Below are positions 16,942 through 25,023 of a stretch of DNA of 64,000 bases, in pieces. The stretch comes from G963662905 sp965230045 (lineage in GTDB: Bacteria; Bacteroidota; Bacteroidia; Bacteroidales; WRLA01), in the NCBI GenBank assembly GCA_965230045.1, contig OZ245940.1, forward strand, positions 558,001 to 622,000, read 5' to 3'. The number at the start of each line of letters is the position of its first letter. The first letter of the stretch is position 1. The position numbers and the translations under genes are program-made. A model generated the notes under the pieces. It was not told where the DNA came from. It was given only the letters and a program-made list of their open reading frames with translations, and made no database searches.

Positions 16942-18975
16942 ATGATCGAAAAAGCCAGAAGCCTGTTTCAGGAAGGCCAGTATGAAGAGGCTTATAAAAT
17001 ATTTCTCGAATTGCATCAGCAAGAGCCTGATGATGAAGACCTGAAGCACGAATACCTGCAGTGCAAAAGGATGTATGCCTTCGGAAAACTCGTGCAGGAA
17101 GCCGATGAACTCCAGAATTATAAAAACTATTCCGAAGCCCTTGAAAAGTATGATCAGGCCTTGCGCATTGATGATGATTTCCTGGTGCAGGCGCGGCGCG
17201 ACCAATGTGCAGCCAAACTCAGCGGTGAAGAGGAAGAGGAAATTGATATCCTCGGAAGTTTCGGTGAAGAGGAAGAAAAACCGAATCCTCCCATTGAGGA
17301 TCTGTTTAAAGATTTTTTCGGTTCTTCTCCACAAAGTGGCCAAAGTACACCTCCCCCTCCAAAGGAAAGCATCAAAGCCGATATCGTGGTCAGCCTGGAT
17401 GGCCGCGGGCAATATATTTCTGTGCCCGAAGCGGTACAAAACGCCCGTTCAGGCAATACGATTTTGGTGAAGGAAGGGACTTATACCGGTAGGGTCTATT
17501 TGGATAAAAACCTAAACATCATCGGAGAAGGAGATGTGGTTTTTAAAGAATTTGAAAAATCGGTAATCTATGCCGATGGCGGCGATTCGAGTTTGAAAAA
17601 TATTCATATACAGGGTCTTGCAGGCTCTGAAGCAAAAGTTTTTGCTGTTAGTGTGGCCAAAGGAAGCCTTAAACTGATCAGCTGCAAAGTAAGCAGCAAT
17701 GCCCTTTCGGCGGTTGGGGTTTACAATAAAGGATCAAAAGTTGAGATGATCAATTGCGAAATATATGATGCCCGTCAATCGGGTGTTTATTTTTACCATC
17801 AGGGCGGAGGAACGCTCAACAATTGCCATATCCATGGCTGCGGAAATGATGGAGTAAACGTAACGGATTCGGGATCGGTCACAGTTACTGCCTGCCATAT
17901 TCACAACAATGAAGGTGATGGGGTTTGTTATCAGACGAATGCTATGGGTCTTATTGCCGATTGCAATATCCATGATAATGCTTACAATAATATACGCATA
18001 CAAAGCGGGGCTTTTCCGGGTGTAAAATACTGCAAACTATATAATTCCGGTAAAACAGCCTTAGGAATTGGCGAAAACAGCAATCCGCATATCATGGGCT
18101 GTGAAATTCATTCCTCAAAAATTTCCAATATCCTTATCCACGATAATGCCAGCCCCACCCTTGAAGATTGTAAAATATACAATTCGGAGCAGGCCGGGAT
18201 TTATGTGTACGATAACGGCAAGGGCAAAGTAATCAATTGCCAGCTGTACCAAAACAAGCACGAAGGTTTGTCTATCGAAAAGAAATCCGGGCCGTTTTTC
18301 AGTATTGAGGGCTGTCAGGTATTTGAAAATGAACGCTCGGGTGTGCGCCTAAAAGACGAAAGCGGGATGCGCATGAGCAAATGCAGGATTTTCAAAAACA
18401 AAGGAACAGGTGTGCGTGTAGATGCTTCCGAAGCCAATATCACCGACAGCGAAATTTACGATCAAATTGAAGCCGACGGCATGTTCGTTGTCAACGGAGC
18501 TTCGGTAACGCTTGAGCGTGTGTCGGTGAACCGCAATGGCAAATCCAATATCGTTTCGGAGAAAAATTCGCGACTCAATTTAGATGGTGTACAGGCTCAT
18601 AATTCTGGCGGATTTGGCATCATGACCTTTGAAACCCATTCAGATATAAAGAATACTGCAATGCGGGGCAATGCCTATTCCGGTATGCTGTTTAAGAAAA
18701 ATTCGGTGGCGCGGCTCAGCAAATGCGATGTGGATAAAAACAAACAAAACGGGCTTTTTATCATTGACTCGAGCCATGCGGAAGTGGACGATTGTTCGTT
18801 TTCGGAAAATGGCGGCAGCGGCATCAAACTGTTTAGTAAATCACGTGCCAATGTGCGCACTACGCATATCGACCGAAACGGGGAAAGCGGTTTCTATACC
18901 AAAGAAAACGGTTATGCCGAATACAGCGGTTGCTGGCTGAACGACAACAAAAAGGGTCAGGTAATCCAGGAATAG
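16942..18975 (+). CDS. cytoplasmic TPR plus right-handed beta-helix protein
   Basis: A 677-residue protein with no signal peptide. Residues 1-90 contain TPR-like repeats (ARSLFQEGQYEEAYKIFLEL, YKNYSEALEKYDQALRID). An acidic, proline-rich linker follows (~95-145, EEEEEIDILGSFGEEEEKP). From ~150 to the end there are about 20 parallel beta-helix (PbH1) turns with the pattern V-x-x-C-x-I-H/Y-x-N-x-x-x-G-V, for example VINCQLYQNKHEGLSIEKKSG. The first part (GRGQYISVPEAVQNARSGNTI) resembles the pectin-methylesterase/NosD-type start. Secreted beta-helix enzymes are common, but a TPR-fused intracellular form suggests protein binding, as in FBXO11-like helices, rather than polysaccharide lysis. Function unknown. 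Confidence 0.82.
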   Translation: MIEKARSLFQEGQYEEAYKIFLELHQQEPDDEDLKHEYLQCKRMYAFGKLVQEADELQNYKNYSEALEKYDQALRIDDDFLVQARRDQCAAKLSGEEEEEIDILGSFGEEEEKPNPPIEDLFKDFFGSSPQSGQSTPPPPKESIKADIVVSLDGRGQYISVPEAVQNARSGNTILVKEGTYTGRVYLDKNLNIIGEGDVVFKEFEKSVIYADGGDSSLKNIHIQGLAGSEAKVFAVSVAKGSLKLISCKVSSNALSAVGVYNKGSKVEMINCEIYDARQSGVYFYHQGGGTLNNCHIHGCGNDGVNVTDSGSVTVTACHIHNNEGDGVCYQTNAMGLIADCNIHDNAYNNIRIQSGAFPGVKYCKLYNSGKTALGIGENSNPHIMGCEIHSSKISNILIHDNASPTLEDCKIYNSEQAGIYVYDNGKGKVINCQLYQNKHEGLSIEKKSGPFFSIEGCQVFENERSGVRLKDESGMRMSKCRIFKNKGTGVRVDASEANITDSEIYDQIEADGMFVVNGASVTLERVSVNRNGKSNIVSEKNSRLNLDGVQAHNSGGFGIMTFETHSDIKNTAMRGNAYSGMLFKKNSVARLSKCDVDKNKQNGLFIIDSSHAEVDDCSFSENGGSGIKLFSKSRANVRTTHIDRNGESGFYTKENGYAEYSGCWLNDNKKGQVIQE

Positions 18976-18993
18976 GATTGGCAGTAAATCAAC

Positions 18994-19048
18994 AAATCCC
19001 AATAATAGCGACACGAATCATGGTGTGGCTGCTATTGGGATTTTTTTT
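18994..19048. terminator. rho-independent terminator
   Basis: A long hairpin (AAATCCCAATAATAGC from 18994 with GCTATTGGGATTTTT ending near 19048) closes the beta-helix gene. It is followed by an unbroken T-run on the plus strand. It sits between convergent genes. Confidence 0.8.
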
Positions 19049-19061
19049 GCCTGATGTGGTC

Positions 19062-19358
19062 TTATTTCGTTGAGATGTCTTGATGCCTTTTGATTTTCAG
19101 ATTTTTGTGGCGTTTCCTTGCCTCTTCCAAATCATAATCATTTTGCAGCCCCATCCAAAATAAGGCTGAATTCCCGAAATAAGTAGATAAACGGAGGGCG
19201 GTATCGGCAGTGAGCCTTCTTTTGCCTTTTAAAATCATAGATATCCGTGTTTGCGGAATTTCAAGCTCTTTCGCTAATCGGTAAGCTGAAATCTGCATCG
19301 GGATTAAAAACTCTTCCCTGAGTACTTCGCCGGGATGGATATTCTTTAATTTTTCCAT
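19062..19358 (-). CDS. higA: HigA-family antitoxin
   Basis: A 98-residue XRE-type DNA-binding protein (MEKLKNIHPGEVLREEFL ... SAYRLAKELEIPQTRISMILKGKRRLTADTALRLSTYFGNS), with the helix-turn-helix at ~20-60 typical of HigA/VapI antidotes. It lies 3 bp downstream of the toxin gene, in the toxin-first order of hig loci. HigA neutralises HigB and represses the shared promoter. Confidence 0.92.
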   Translation of the reverse strand: MEKLKNIHPGEVLREEFLIPMQISAYRLAKELEIPQTRISMILKGKRRLTADTALRLSTYFGNSALFWMGLQNDYDLEEARKRHKNLKIKRHQDISTK

Positions 19359-19361
19359 ATT

Positions 19362-19643
19362 TTAGTGATAATCAACGATTGATACTTTGTGAGCGTTGTT
19401 GTCCAGCCATTGAAAAACAATACGCCATTGCAGGTTAATCCTTATGCTGTAATATGATTGCTCCTGGCCTATCAATTTTTCCAATCGGTTTGATGGAGGG
19501 ATTCTAAGATCCATTAAATCCTGGGCATTATTTAACATACGTAATTTTCTTCTGGCAATATTTTGTATTTCAGGAGGTAAGTTCTTTGACATCTCTCCTT
19601 TGAAAATTTTTTGCGTATGTTTTGAGCCAAAAGAAATAATCAT
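19362..19643 (-). CDS. higB: HigB-family toxin
   Basis: A 93-residue RelE-superfamily toxin of the plasmid-maintenance killer group (MIISFGSKHTQKIFKGEM ... LRMLNNAQDLMDLRIPPSNRLEKL ... YSIRINLQWRIVFQW). HigB cleaves mRNA on the ribosome. The frame is open to 19673, but MIISF at 19643 is the usual family start. The conserved NLQWRIVFQW core with its basic residue is intact, so the toxin should be active. It is paired with higA, 3 bp downstream. Confidence 0.92.
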   Translation of the reverse strand: MIISFGSKHTQKIFKGEMSKNLPPEIQNIARRKLRMLNNAQDLMDLRIPPSNRLEKLIGQEQSYYSIRINLQWRIVFQWLDNNAHKVSIVDYH

Positions 19644-19702
19644 ATTACTAACGCAGTTGAATACTAACGCCAAAGGTAAGTAAAAAATTGTTAACTTTTT
19701 TC

Positions 19703-19757
19703 AATGGAACCCAAAAGTAGTGCACGATGCTTCGTGGCGCTACTTTTGGGTTCCATT
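19703..19757. terminator. long hairpin after the DHOD-like gene
   Basis: An 18-bp perfect inverted repeat (19703-19720 with 19740-19757) extends inward by a further imperfect stem (CACGA with TCGTG), forming a near-continuous 26-bp hairpin. It lies 20 bp after the end of the DHOD-like gene at 19779 and upstream of higB. It probably ends the large minus-strand operon, though the T-run on that side is weak. Confidence 0.6.
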
Positions 19758-19778
19758 TTCAATAGTCTATAATGTGCA

Positions 19779-20768
19779 TTATTTCCGTCCGGCATCCGAA
19801 AAATACCGCATAAACTGGCTGCGTTCGTACAACATGGGCTTGGCAATTTGCTGCATGCTGAGTTTCCCTTTGAAATCTTCCAGATTTTCATAGCCTTTTC
19901 CGGCCATCCAGGATTCGAGGCGCTGGTTCATTTCTGTAATAACTTCAAAGCCAGATTGGTAAATAGCGCTGGCAATTTGCACGCTTTCTGCACCCACCAA
20001 AATGTTTTTAATCAGGCTGTTGCCGTCGTGAATACCGGTAGTTGCGGATATGCCGCAATCCAGAATCGGGCTGAGGATGCCTGTCCAGCGCAATGTCATT
20101 GCGTTTTCGTCGGCATTGCTGTAGATGTGGGTGGAAATGATTTTTTCCTGTTCCACATCAACATCCGGACTGTAAAAACGGTTGAACAGCACCATGCCTT
20201 TTATGCCTGTTCGGGAAAGCCTTTGGGCAAATGCGGCGAAATCAGTGAAATATTGCCCGATTTTAACCGCAACCGGAATACTCACTTCAAAAAGGATATG
20301 ACTGATAATATCGGTATAGGTTTTTTCGATTGTAGCTGCATCGGTTTCCGGATTCGAAGGCAAGATGAACATATTGAGTTCCAGTCCATCGGCTCCGGCT
20401 TCTTCCATTTTTTTTGCAAAAAGCGACCATTCGCCATCGCTCACGCAATTGATGCTGGCAATCACAGGGATATCCACTGCTTTTTTGGCCTCGCGGATCA
20501 GTTTGAGATAGCTTTCTACCTGGTTTTTTCGGGTGTAATAAAGCGCATAGGCTTCTTCGTTGGCGTAGGTGCCGTACATATTGTTCACACGTTCGGCATC
20601 TACATCCATCATAATCTGCTCCTCAAAAAGTGATTTCAGAACCACCGCACCGGCACCGGCTTTTTCGGTCTTGATGATTTTTTCCACGCTGTCGGTCATG
20701 CCGGAACTGGCCACAATTACAGGGCTTTTCAGCTCCAGGCCCATATATTTCGTGCTAATGTTTGTCAT
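19779..20768 (-). CDS. dihydroorotate-dehydrogenase-like flavoprotein
   Basis: A 329-residue TIM-barrel protein of the DHOD-like family (MTNISTKYMGLELKSPVIVASSGMT by sections, VVLKSLFEEQI, IPVIASINCVSDGEW, DGLELNMFILPSN, VAVKIGQYF, ISATTGIHDGNSL, GAESVQIASAIYQ). FMN binding is expected. In true DHODs and dihydropyrimidine dehydrogenases the loop after the LN of this region reads LN-x-SCPN; here residues 131-140 read LNMFILPSNP, so ordinary dihydroorotate oxidation is doubtful. The gene lies 6 bp after the GltD-like subunit, at the end of the MBX-like cluster. Together the two proteins carry the modules of PreT/PreA-type dihydropyrimidine dehydrogenases, but with the ferredoxin domain on the GltD side. 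The substrate is unknown. Confidence 0.82.
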   Translation of the reverse strand: MTNISTKYMGLELKSPVIVASSGMTDSVEKIIKTEKAGAGAVVLKSLFEEQIMMDVDAERVNNMYGTYANEEAYALYYTRKNQVESYLKLIREAKKAVDIPVIASINCVSDGEWSLFAKKMEEAGADGLELNMFILPSNPETDAATIEKTYTDIISHILFEVSIPVAVKIGQYFTDFAAFAQRLSRTGIKGMVLFNRFYSPDVDVEQEKIISTHIYSNADENAMTLRWTGILSPILDCGISATTGIHDGNSLIKNILVGAESVQIASAIYQSGFEVITEMNQRLESWMAGKGYENLEDFKGKLSMQQIAKPMLYERSQFMRYFSDAGRK

Positions 20769-20774
20769 GGGATT

Positions 20775-22574
20775 TTATTTTTGGTGTAAAAACTGATCAA
20801 TTCCAATCGCGGCTTTGTGGCCGTTGGCAATACCGTGGATTACATCAGGCCCCTGGATGATGTCGCCACCAATGAAGAGCCAGGGCAGCCCCGACTGGAA
20901 GTTTTCGTCCACCTGAACACGGCCGCGCGGGCCAAATGCCAACTTATCCTTCAGGTCTTCGCTGATGTAGGAAATATCCATGCCTTGCCCAATGCTTTCC
21001 ACAATCATATCGGCTTCAAAGATTTTCATATCCTTCATATCGCATTGCGGGTTGAAACGCCCTTCGGCATCGAAAAGTGAATGGCAGCGGGCTACGCGCA
21101 ATCCTTTAAGTTCTTCATTTTCAATCATGATTTCCTGAGGTGCCCAGCCCGGATCTACCGTGGCTTTTTCTTCTCGTGCTTCCACGATTTCCTCACGGTC
21201 GGCAGGCATTTTCTCTTCGGTTTCGAGCGATGTTGCCGTGCAATTTACAAAACCGAATTTCTGGTGCTGCAGGCGTGCCAGCGAGCGCGTGATGTCCATG
21301 GCCACATTACCGCCGCCAATAACCACAATCTTTTTGCCTACATGGATTTCGTTGCCGCGGGTAATTTCGCGCAAGAGGTCAACGGCCTGATACACATTTT
21401 TGTGGTCGCTTCCGGGAACACGTGTGCTGCGTCCCAGGTGCAATCCCGTTCCACTGAAAACAGCGTCATAGTCTTTGCCAAGATCTTCAAGGCTGATGTC
21501 TTTGCCAATGCGTGTATTGTATTGTATTTCAACACCCAGCGACAGAATGTAGTTTACATCTTTGTCGATTTGATCGTAAGGCAGACGATATTCGGGTATT
21601 CCGTAACGCATCATACCTCCGGCCGCTTCAAACTGCTCAAAGATTTTTACCTGATAGCCCATCAAAGCCAGATAATGTGCGGCAGAAAGACCGGAAGGGC
21701 CGGAACCGATAATGGCAATTTTTTTGCCGTTTTGCTCAATGGAATCGCTTTGCAGTACACGTTTGTAATCTTCTGATTCCACATTATCAGCAATATAGCG
21801 CTTCAACCAGCGGATGCTGAGCGGCTCACCGCGATGACCAATAGAACAAACGGTTTCGCATTTGTGCGTACAGATACGTCCGCAGATTTCGGGCAGCGGA
21901 TTGGTTTCATAGAGTACGCGCAAACCTTCTTCCATATCGTCATTTCGGACAGCTTTGATGTATTCAGGAATGCCCATATGTGCCGGGCAGGTAGCCGTAC
22001 AAATGCCGCATTCCACGCAGCGGTCGGCTTCTTTTTGTGCTTGCTCTTTGCTGTATCCTTTTACGATTTCTATAAAGGATTTATCACGCTCTTCCGGGTG
22101 GAGATGTTCCATATTCTGGCGTTCCAGACTATAAAACTCGTAATTCGGCCCCGGTTTTTTCCAGCCTTTTTCATTATTGTCCCAGTCTTTTTTATCCACA
22201 CCGGGCGTAAAGCGGAAATTATCCGGATCGGTATCTACCCAGGTGTATTCGTTGCTGAGGCTGAGCGATTCGGTAGTACATACATCCACACAAAGTGCAC
22301 ACCAGCAGCAACGGCCATAATCCACACGGGGGCGCAATCCGCTGTCGCCGTCTTTGGTTTCGATGCCTTCCACAGGGACCAGGTCAATGGCTTCATTTTC
22401 ACAAATTGCTTCGCAGGTGCCGCAGCCGATGCAGGCTTCGATATCGTTTTTGTGGAAACCACGGTATCGGGCTGCACCCGGACGGTCATTTAAAGGATCT
22501 TTAACGGTAACGGGCTCTTTTGCCAGGTTTCTCCATGCGGTAAACGGACTAAGTATATCTTTAATGCTTCCCAT
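20775..22574 (-). CDS. ferredoxin-GltD fusion: electron-input subunit of MBX-like complex
   Basis: A 599-residue iron-sulfur flavoprotein. Residues 48-99 hold a two-cluster ferredoxin domain: C48, C51, C54, C58 and C89, C92, C95, C99, the position of NuoI/MbxN. A second Fe-S region as in GltD/NfnB follows (C186, C189, C192, C196 and C231, C235, C239, C243). Then come an FAD-binding motif (IIGSGPSGLSAAH, 288-300) and an NAD(P)-binding motif (VVIGGGNVAMDITRS, 417-431). Such flavoproteins move electrons between NAD(P)H and ferredoxin-type clusters. Here the NuoI-like and flavoprotein functions are one polypeptide, 25 bp downstream of the NuoD-like gene, which strongly suggests that NAD(P)H chemistry is coupled to the membrane complex. 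Direction of electron flow is unknown. Confidence 0.85.
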   Translation of the reverse strand: MGSIKDILSPFTAWRNLAKEPVTVKDPLNDRPGAARYRGFHKNDIEACIGCGTCEAICENEAIDLVPVEGIETKDGDSGLRPRVDYGRCCWCALCVDVCTTESLSLSNEYTWVDTDPDNFRFTPGVDKKDWDNNEKGWKKPGPNYEFYSLERQNMEHLHPEERDKSFIEIVKGYSKEQAQKEADRCVECGICTATCPAHMGIPEYIKAVRNDDMEEGLRVLYETNPLPEICGRICTHKCETVCSIGHRGEPLSIRWLKRYIADNVESEDYKRVLQSDSIEQNGKKIAIIGSGPSGLSAAHYLALMGYQVKIFEQFEAAGGMMRYGIPEYRLPYDQIDKDVNYILSLGVEIQYNTRIGKDISLEDLGKDYDAVFSGTGLHLGRSTRVPGSDHKNVYQAVDLLREITRGNEIHVGKKIVVIGGGNVAMDITRSLARLQHQKFGFVNCTATSLETEEKMPADREEIVEAREEKATVDPGWAPQEIMIENEELKGLRVARCHSLFDAEGRFNPQCDMKDMKIFEADMIVESIGQGMDISYISEDLKDKLAFGPRGRVQVDENFQSGLPWLFIGGDIIQGPDVIHGIANGHKAAIGIDQFLHQK

Positions 22575-22599
22575 TGTTGCAAAATTTCTGATTGAAAAA

Positions 22600-23793
22600 T
22601 TATCGTTCTATTTCCGGCGGACAGGTTTGCAGGCTCACCATAATAGCTGCGGTATCCGCGATATTGGCATTGATCAGCATACGTTCCAGCAGCGAAACGG
22701 CATGCACATAGCTGGGGCCGCGCAGATGGATGCGCCGGGGTTTATCCGTGCCGTCGCTTACCATATAAAAACCATATTCGCCACGCGATGATTCGGAGCG
22801 GATGTAGGTTTCTGCTTTCGGGATGCGCCAGTGCATTACATTGGGCGTCGGTGCTTTAAAATCGCCTTTTTCGGGCATTTTTGCCATAATCTGGCGGATG
22901 AGGTCAACGGTCATGATCAAATCGTGCCAGCGTGTACGCGAACGGTTATAGATGTCGGAATGATTCATCACCTTGGGTTCAAAATCAAGTTGATCATACA
23001 CCAGATAGGGATAATCTTTGCGCACATCGCGATTAAAACCGGCAGAACGGGCATTGGGGCCTACTACGCCAAACTGATCCACCCATTCGGGTTTGAGTAT
23101 GGCCACATCTTTGGCGCGACGTTTGAAAACGGTATTGTGAAACATCAGGTTATCAATGTTCACAATAAATTCGTCGATTTTTTTGAGGGTTTCTTCCATG
23201 CGCTTTTTAAAGCCATCGGGCAATAAACCGCGCACACCTCCGGGCAGGATGTACATATGATAAACACGGCCGCCGGTCAGCTCCTCGAAAAGATCGAGCA
23301 CGAGATCGCGCAGGTAAACGCCCCATTGCACGCCCAGGCCAAGCGCAAAGGTTCCGCCTTGTCCGGGCACTACGCGCAGCAGCGTTTGCAGGCGGGCCAT
23401 TTCGAGCACCAGCGTACGCAGCCATTTGGCCATTTCGGGTATCTCGATGCCGCTCAGCTCTTCAATTCCGGCAGAGAGGTTGTATTCGTTATAATCCGGT
23501 TCGGCCACGCACATGCGGATGCAGGTAGGGAAACACTGGATGTATTTGCGGCGTTCCATCAGTTTTTCAAAACCGCGGTGCAGATAACCTACATGGGTTT
23601 TGGCTTCCATGATTTCATCGCCGGAAATGGTCAGTTCCAGCGCCATATTTCCGGTTACGCCGGGATGCTGAGGGCCCTGCCAGAGTTTTACATATTTATG
23701 GGAGCTTAAATCCACGATGGGTTTCCCGTTTTCGTCATGCTCGGGATAGGCGCTCCGGTCGGGCTGAAGGTTGAATAATTTATTTTTCTTCAT
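22600..23793 (-). CDS. NuoD/MbxL-like large subunit lacking NiFe site
   Basis: A 397-residue homologue of complex I 49-kDa and [NiFe]-hydrogenase large subunits (LWQGPQHPGVTGNMALELT, THVGYLHRGFEKLME, VPGQGGTFALGLGVQWG, VVGPNARSAGFNRDVR, RSESSRGEYGFYMVSDG, LRGPSYVHAVSLLERML). Hydrogenases hold NiFe by two CxxC pairs. Aligned by eye, the first pair is I92-x-x-C95 and the second C391-x-x-E394, so only two of four ligands remain and hydrogen chemistry is unlikely. Complex I normally has none of these cysteines. Retention of two is what I recall for MBX/MBS-type subunits. The start overlaps the NuoC-like gene by 14 bp. Confidence 0.88.
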   Translation of the reverse strand: MKKNKLFNLQPDRSAYPEHDENGKPIVDLSSHKYVKLWQGPQHPGVTGNMALELTISGDEIMEAKTHVGYLHRGFEKLMERRKYIQCFPTCIRMCVAEPDYNEYNLSAGIEELSGIEIPEMAKWLRTLVLEMARLQTLLRVVPGQGGTFALGLGVQWGVYLRDLVLDLFEELTGGRVYHMYILPGGVRGLLPDGFKKRMEETLKKIDEFIVNIDNLMFHNTVFKRRAKDVAILKPEWVDQFGVVGPNARSAGFNRDVRKDYPYLVYDQLDFEPKVMNHSDIYNRSRTRWHDLIMTVDLIRQIMAKMPEKGDFKAPTPNVMHWRIPKAETYIRSESSRGEYGFYMVSDGTDKPRRIHLRGPSYVHAVSLLERMLINANIADTAAIMVSLQTCPPEIER

Positions 23794-24313
23794 CGGGATA
23801 AAGCTTTGATTTCATATATGTTGCAGGATCGTGTGTTTTGCGCCCTTCTCTTGGGAAATAGGTTTCTTCGGAGTATTTATAGGTATCAAAATCGCGGCGC
23901 ATGGGCGGGATATCGTCCCAGCCTTCAAGCAGGAAAGGCTCATCAACACGGGGGCTGCCCGGAAAATCAATACCGTACATTTCTTTCAGCTCGCGCTGAT
24001 GAGTGGCAATTTGCCGCCATAATTCATGAGCCGATTCCATTTCAGGGTTTTCGCGGCTGATGAAGGTGCGCACGCCCAGATCGTATTTTTTTGTGGGATT
24101 GTTGAGCAAATAGGTGAGCTGGAACAAACCGTCTTCGATCCAGTCCACACAGGAGAGCACAACAAAATGCGAGAATCCTTCAAAATCGCGGCAGTGGGTT
24201 ACCAGCGCCAATGCCTGATCTTTTTCCACACTGACAAAACAAAGGTCATCGCGCTGGCGGTCGGTTTTAAGCAGCGTGAATCCTTTTCCTATTTTTTCAA
24301 TTAATTCGTTCAT
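23780..24313 (-). CDS. NuoC/MbxK-like subunit
   Basis: A 177-residue homologue of the complex I 30-kDa subunit. The core motif WRQIATHQRELKEMYGIDF (W near the start, acidic REL-EM, G-I-x-F) followed by EPFLLEGWDDIPPMRRDF is diagnostic. It is a separate protein here, not fused to NuoD as in some bacteria. It overlaps the large-subunit gene by 14 bp and lies 11 bp after the NuoB-like gene. It has a structural role at the base of the peripheral arm. Confidence 0.88.
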   Translation of the reverse strand: MNELIEKIGKGFTLLKTDRQRDDLCFVSVEKDQALALVTHCRDFEGFSHFVVLSCVDWIEDGLFQLTYLLNNPTKKYDLGVRTFISRENPEMESAHELWRQIATHQRELKEMYGIDFPGSPRVDEPFLLEGWDDIPPMRRDFDTYKYSEETYFPREGRKTHDPATYMKSKLYPDEEK

Positions 24314-24324
24314 AATTTTTGGGT

Positions 24325-25017
24325 TTACCAGTTATAATCAGGCATGTTCCAGTCTTTGATGATTTTTTTCTGATTGGCCTTGTATTCGTCCAGGTTTTCG
24401 ATGTACTCATTGGCTTTCTCAGCTTTACCTTCTTTGATCAGCTGTTTGAGTTTTTCAAATCCGGCGAGCAAAGCTTCAGGACGGGGCATACATCCGGCGA
24501 TATAAACATCAACGGGCATATAGCGGTCGAGGCGGTTGATGGTATTGTAACTATCGAAATACATTCCGCCGTTGATGGTGCAGCTTCCGAGCGCAATCAC
24601 ATATTTCGGATTGGGCATTTGCTCATAACTGCGGATGGCGCGCTTGAGGGTTTTTACGCTCATATATCCCGAAATGATGAAAACATTGGATTGGCGTGGT
24701 GTTGGACGCATCTGAACGCCAAAGCGGTAGGCGTCGAAACGGGGTGTTGTAAGCGGCGGGATTTCGATACTGCCGCAACCGGTTCCAAAACCCAGCACCC
24801 AAAGCGATTCGGCGCGGGCCCAGTTGAGGAATTTCTCAATAACCGGAATGCTGTTCGGGCGGTAGGCTTTTGGGCGTGCATCTGAAAAATAATCCTTCAG
24901 CGGATCAATTTCGATGATTTCGCCATCGGGCGTTTCCACCCTGCGGACTTTATTTTCTTCGGCAAGGAATTTGTCTTCTTCCTGATGCATATTTTGATCT
25001 TTTTCTGTCATATCCAT
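24325..25017 (-). CDS. NuoB/MbxJ-like small subunit with a missing cluster cysteine
   Basis: A 230-residue homologue of the subunit that carries the terminal [4Fe-4S] cluster (N2 in complex I). Canonical motifs are SPRQ-like PTPRQSNVFIISGYMS, MPNPKYVIALGSCTINGGM and PVDVYIAGCMPRPEAL. Complex I has a tandem Cys-Cys before AIE; here the sequence is GTGCGSIEI, so C81 is kept and the next position is Gly82. C146 and C176 are present. Three cysteines leave one iron with an open site, as I recall for the site-differentiated cluster proposed to be catalytic in the sulfur-reducing MBS complex. The N-terminal ~60 residues are an acidic extension. This is direct evidence against ordinary complex I. Confidence 0.88.
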   Translation of the reverse strand: MDMTEKDQNMHQEEDKFLAEENKVRRVETPDGEIIEIDPLKDYFSDARPKAYRPNSIPVIEKFLNWARAESLWVLGFGTGCGSIEIPPLTTPRFDAYRFGVQMRPTPRQSNVFIISGYMSVKTLKRAIRSYEQMPNPKYVIALGSCTINGGMYFDSYNTINRLDRYMPVDVYIAGCMPRPEALLAGFEKLKQLIKEGKAEKANEYIENLDEYKANQKKIIKDWNMPDYNW

Positions 25018-25023
25018 TTGGTT

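Noticed and set aside
22600..25017. Energy-converting [NiFe]-hydrogenase
   Set aside because: The large subunit lacks two of four NiFe cysteines and the small subunit lacks the CxxC arrangement, so hydrogen chemistry is unlikely.
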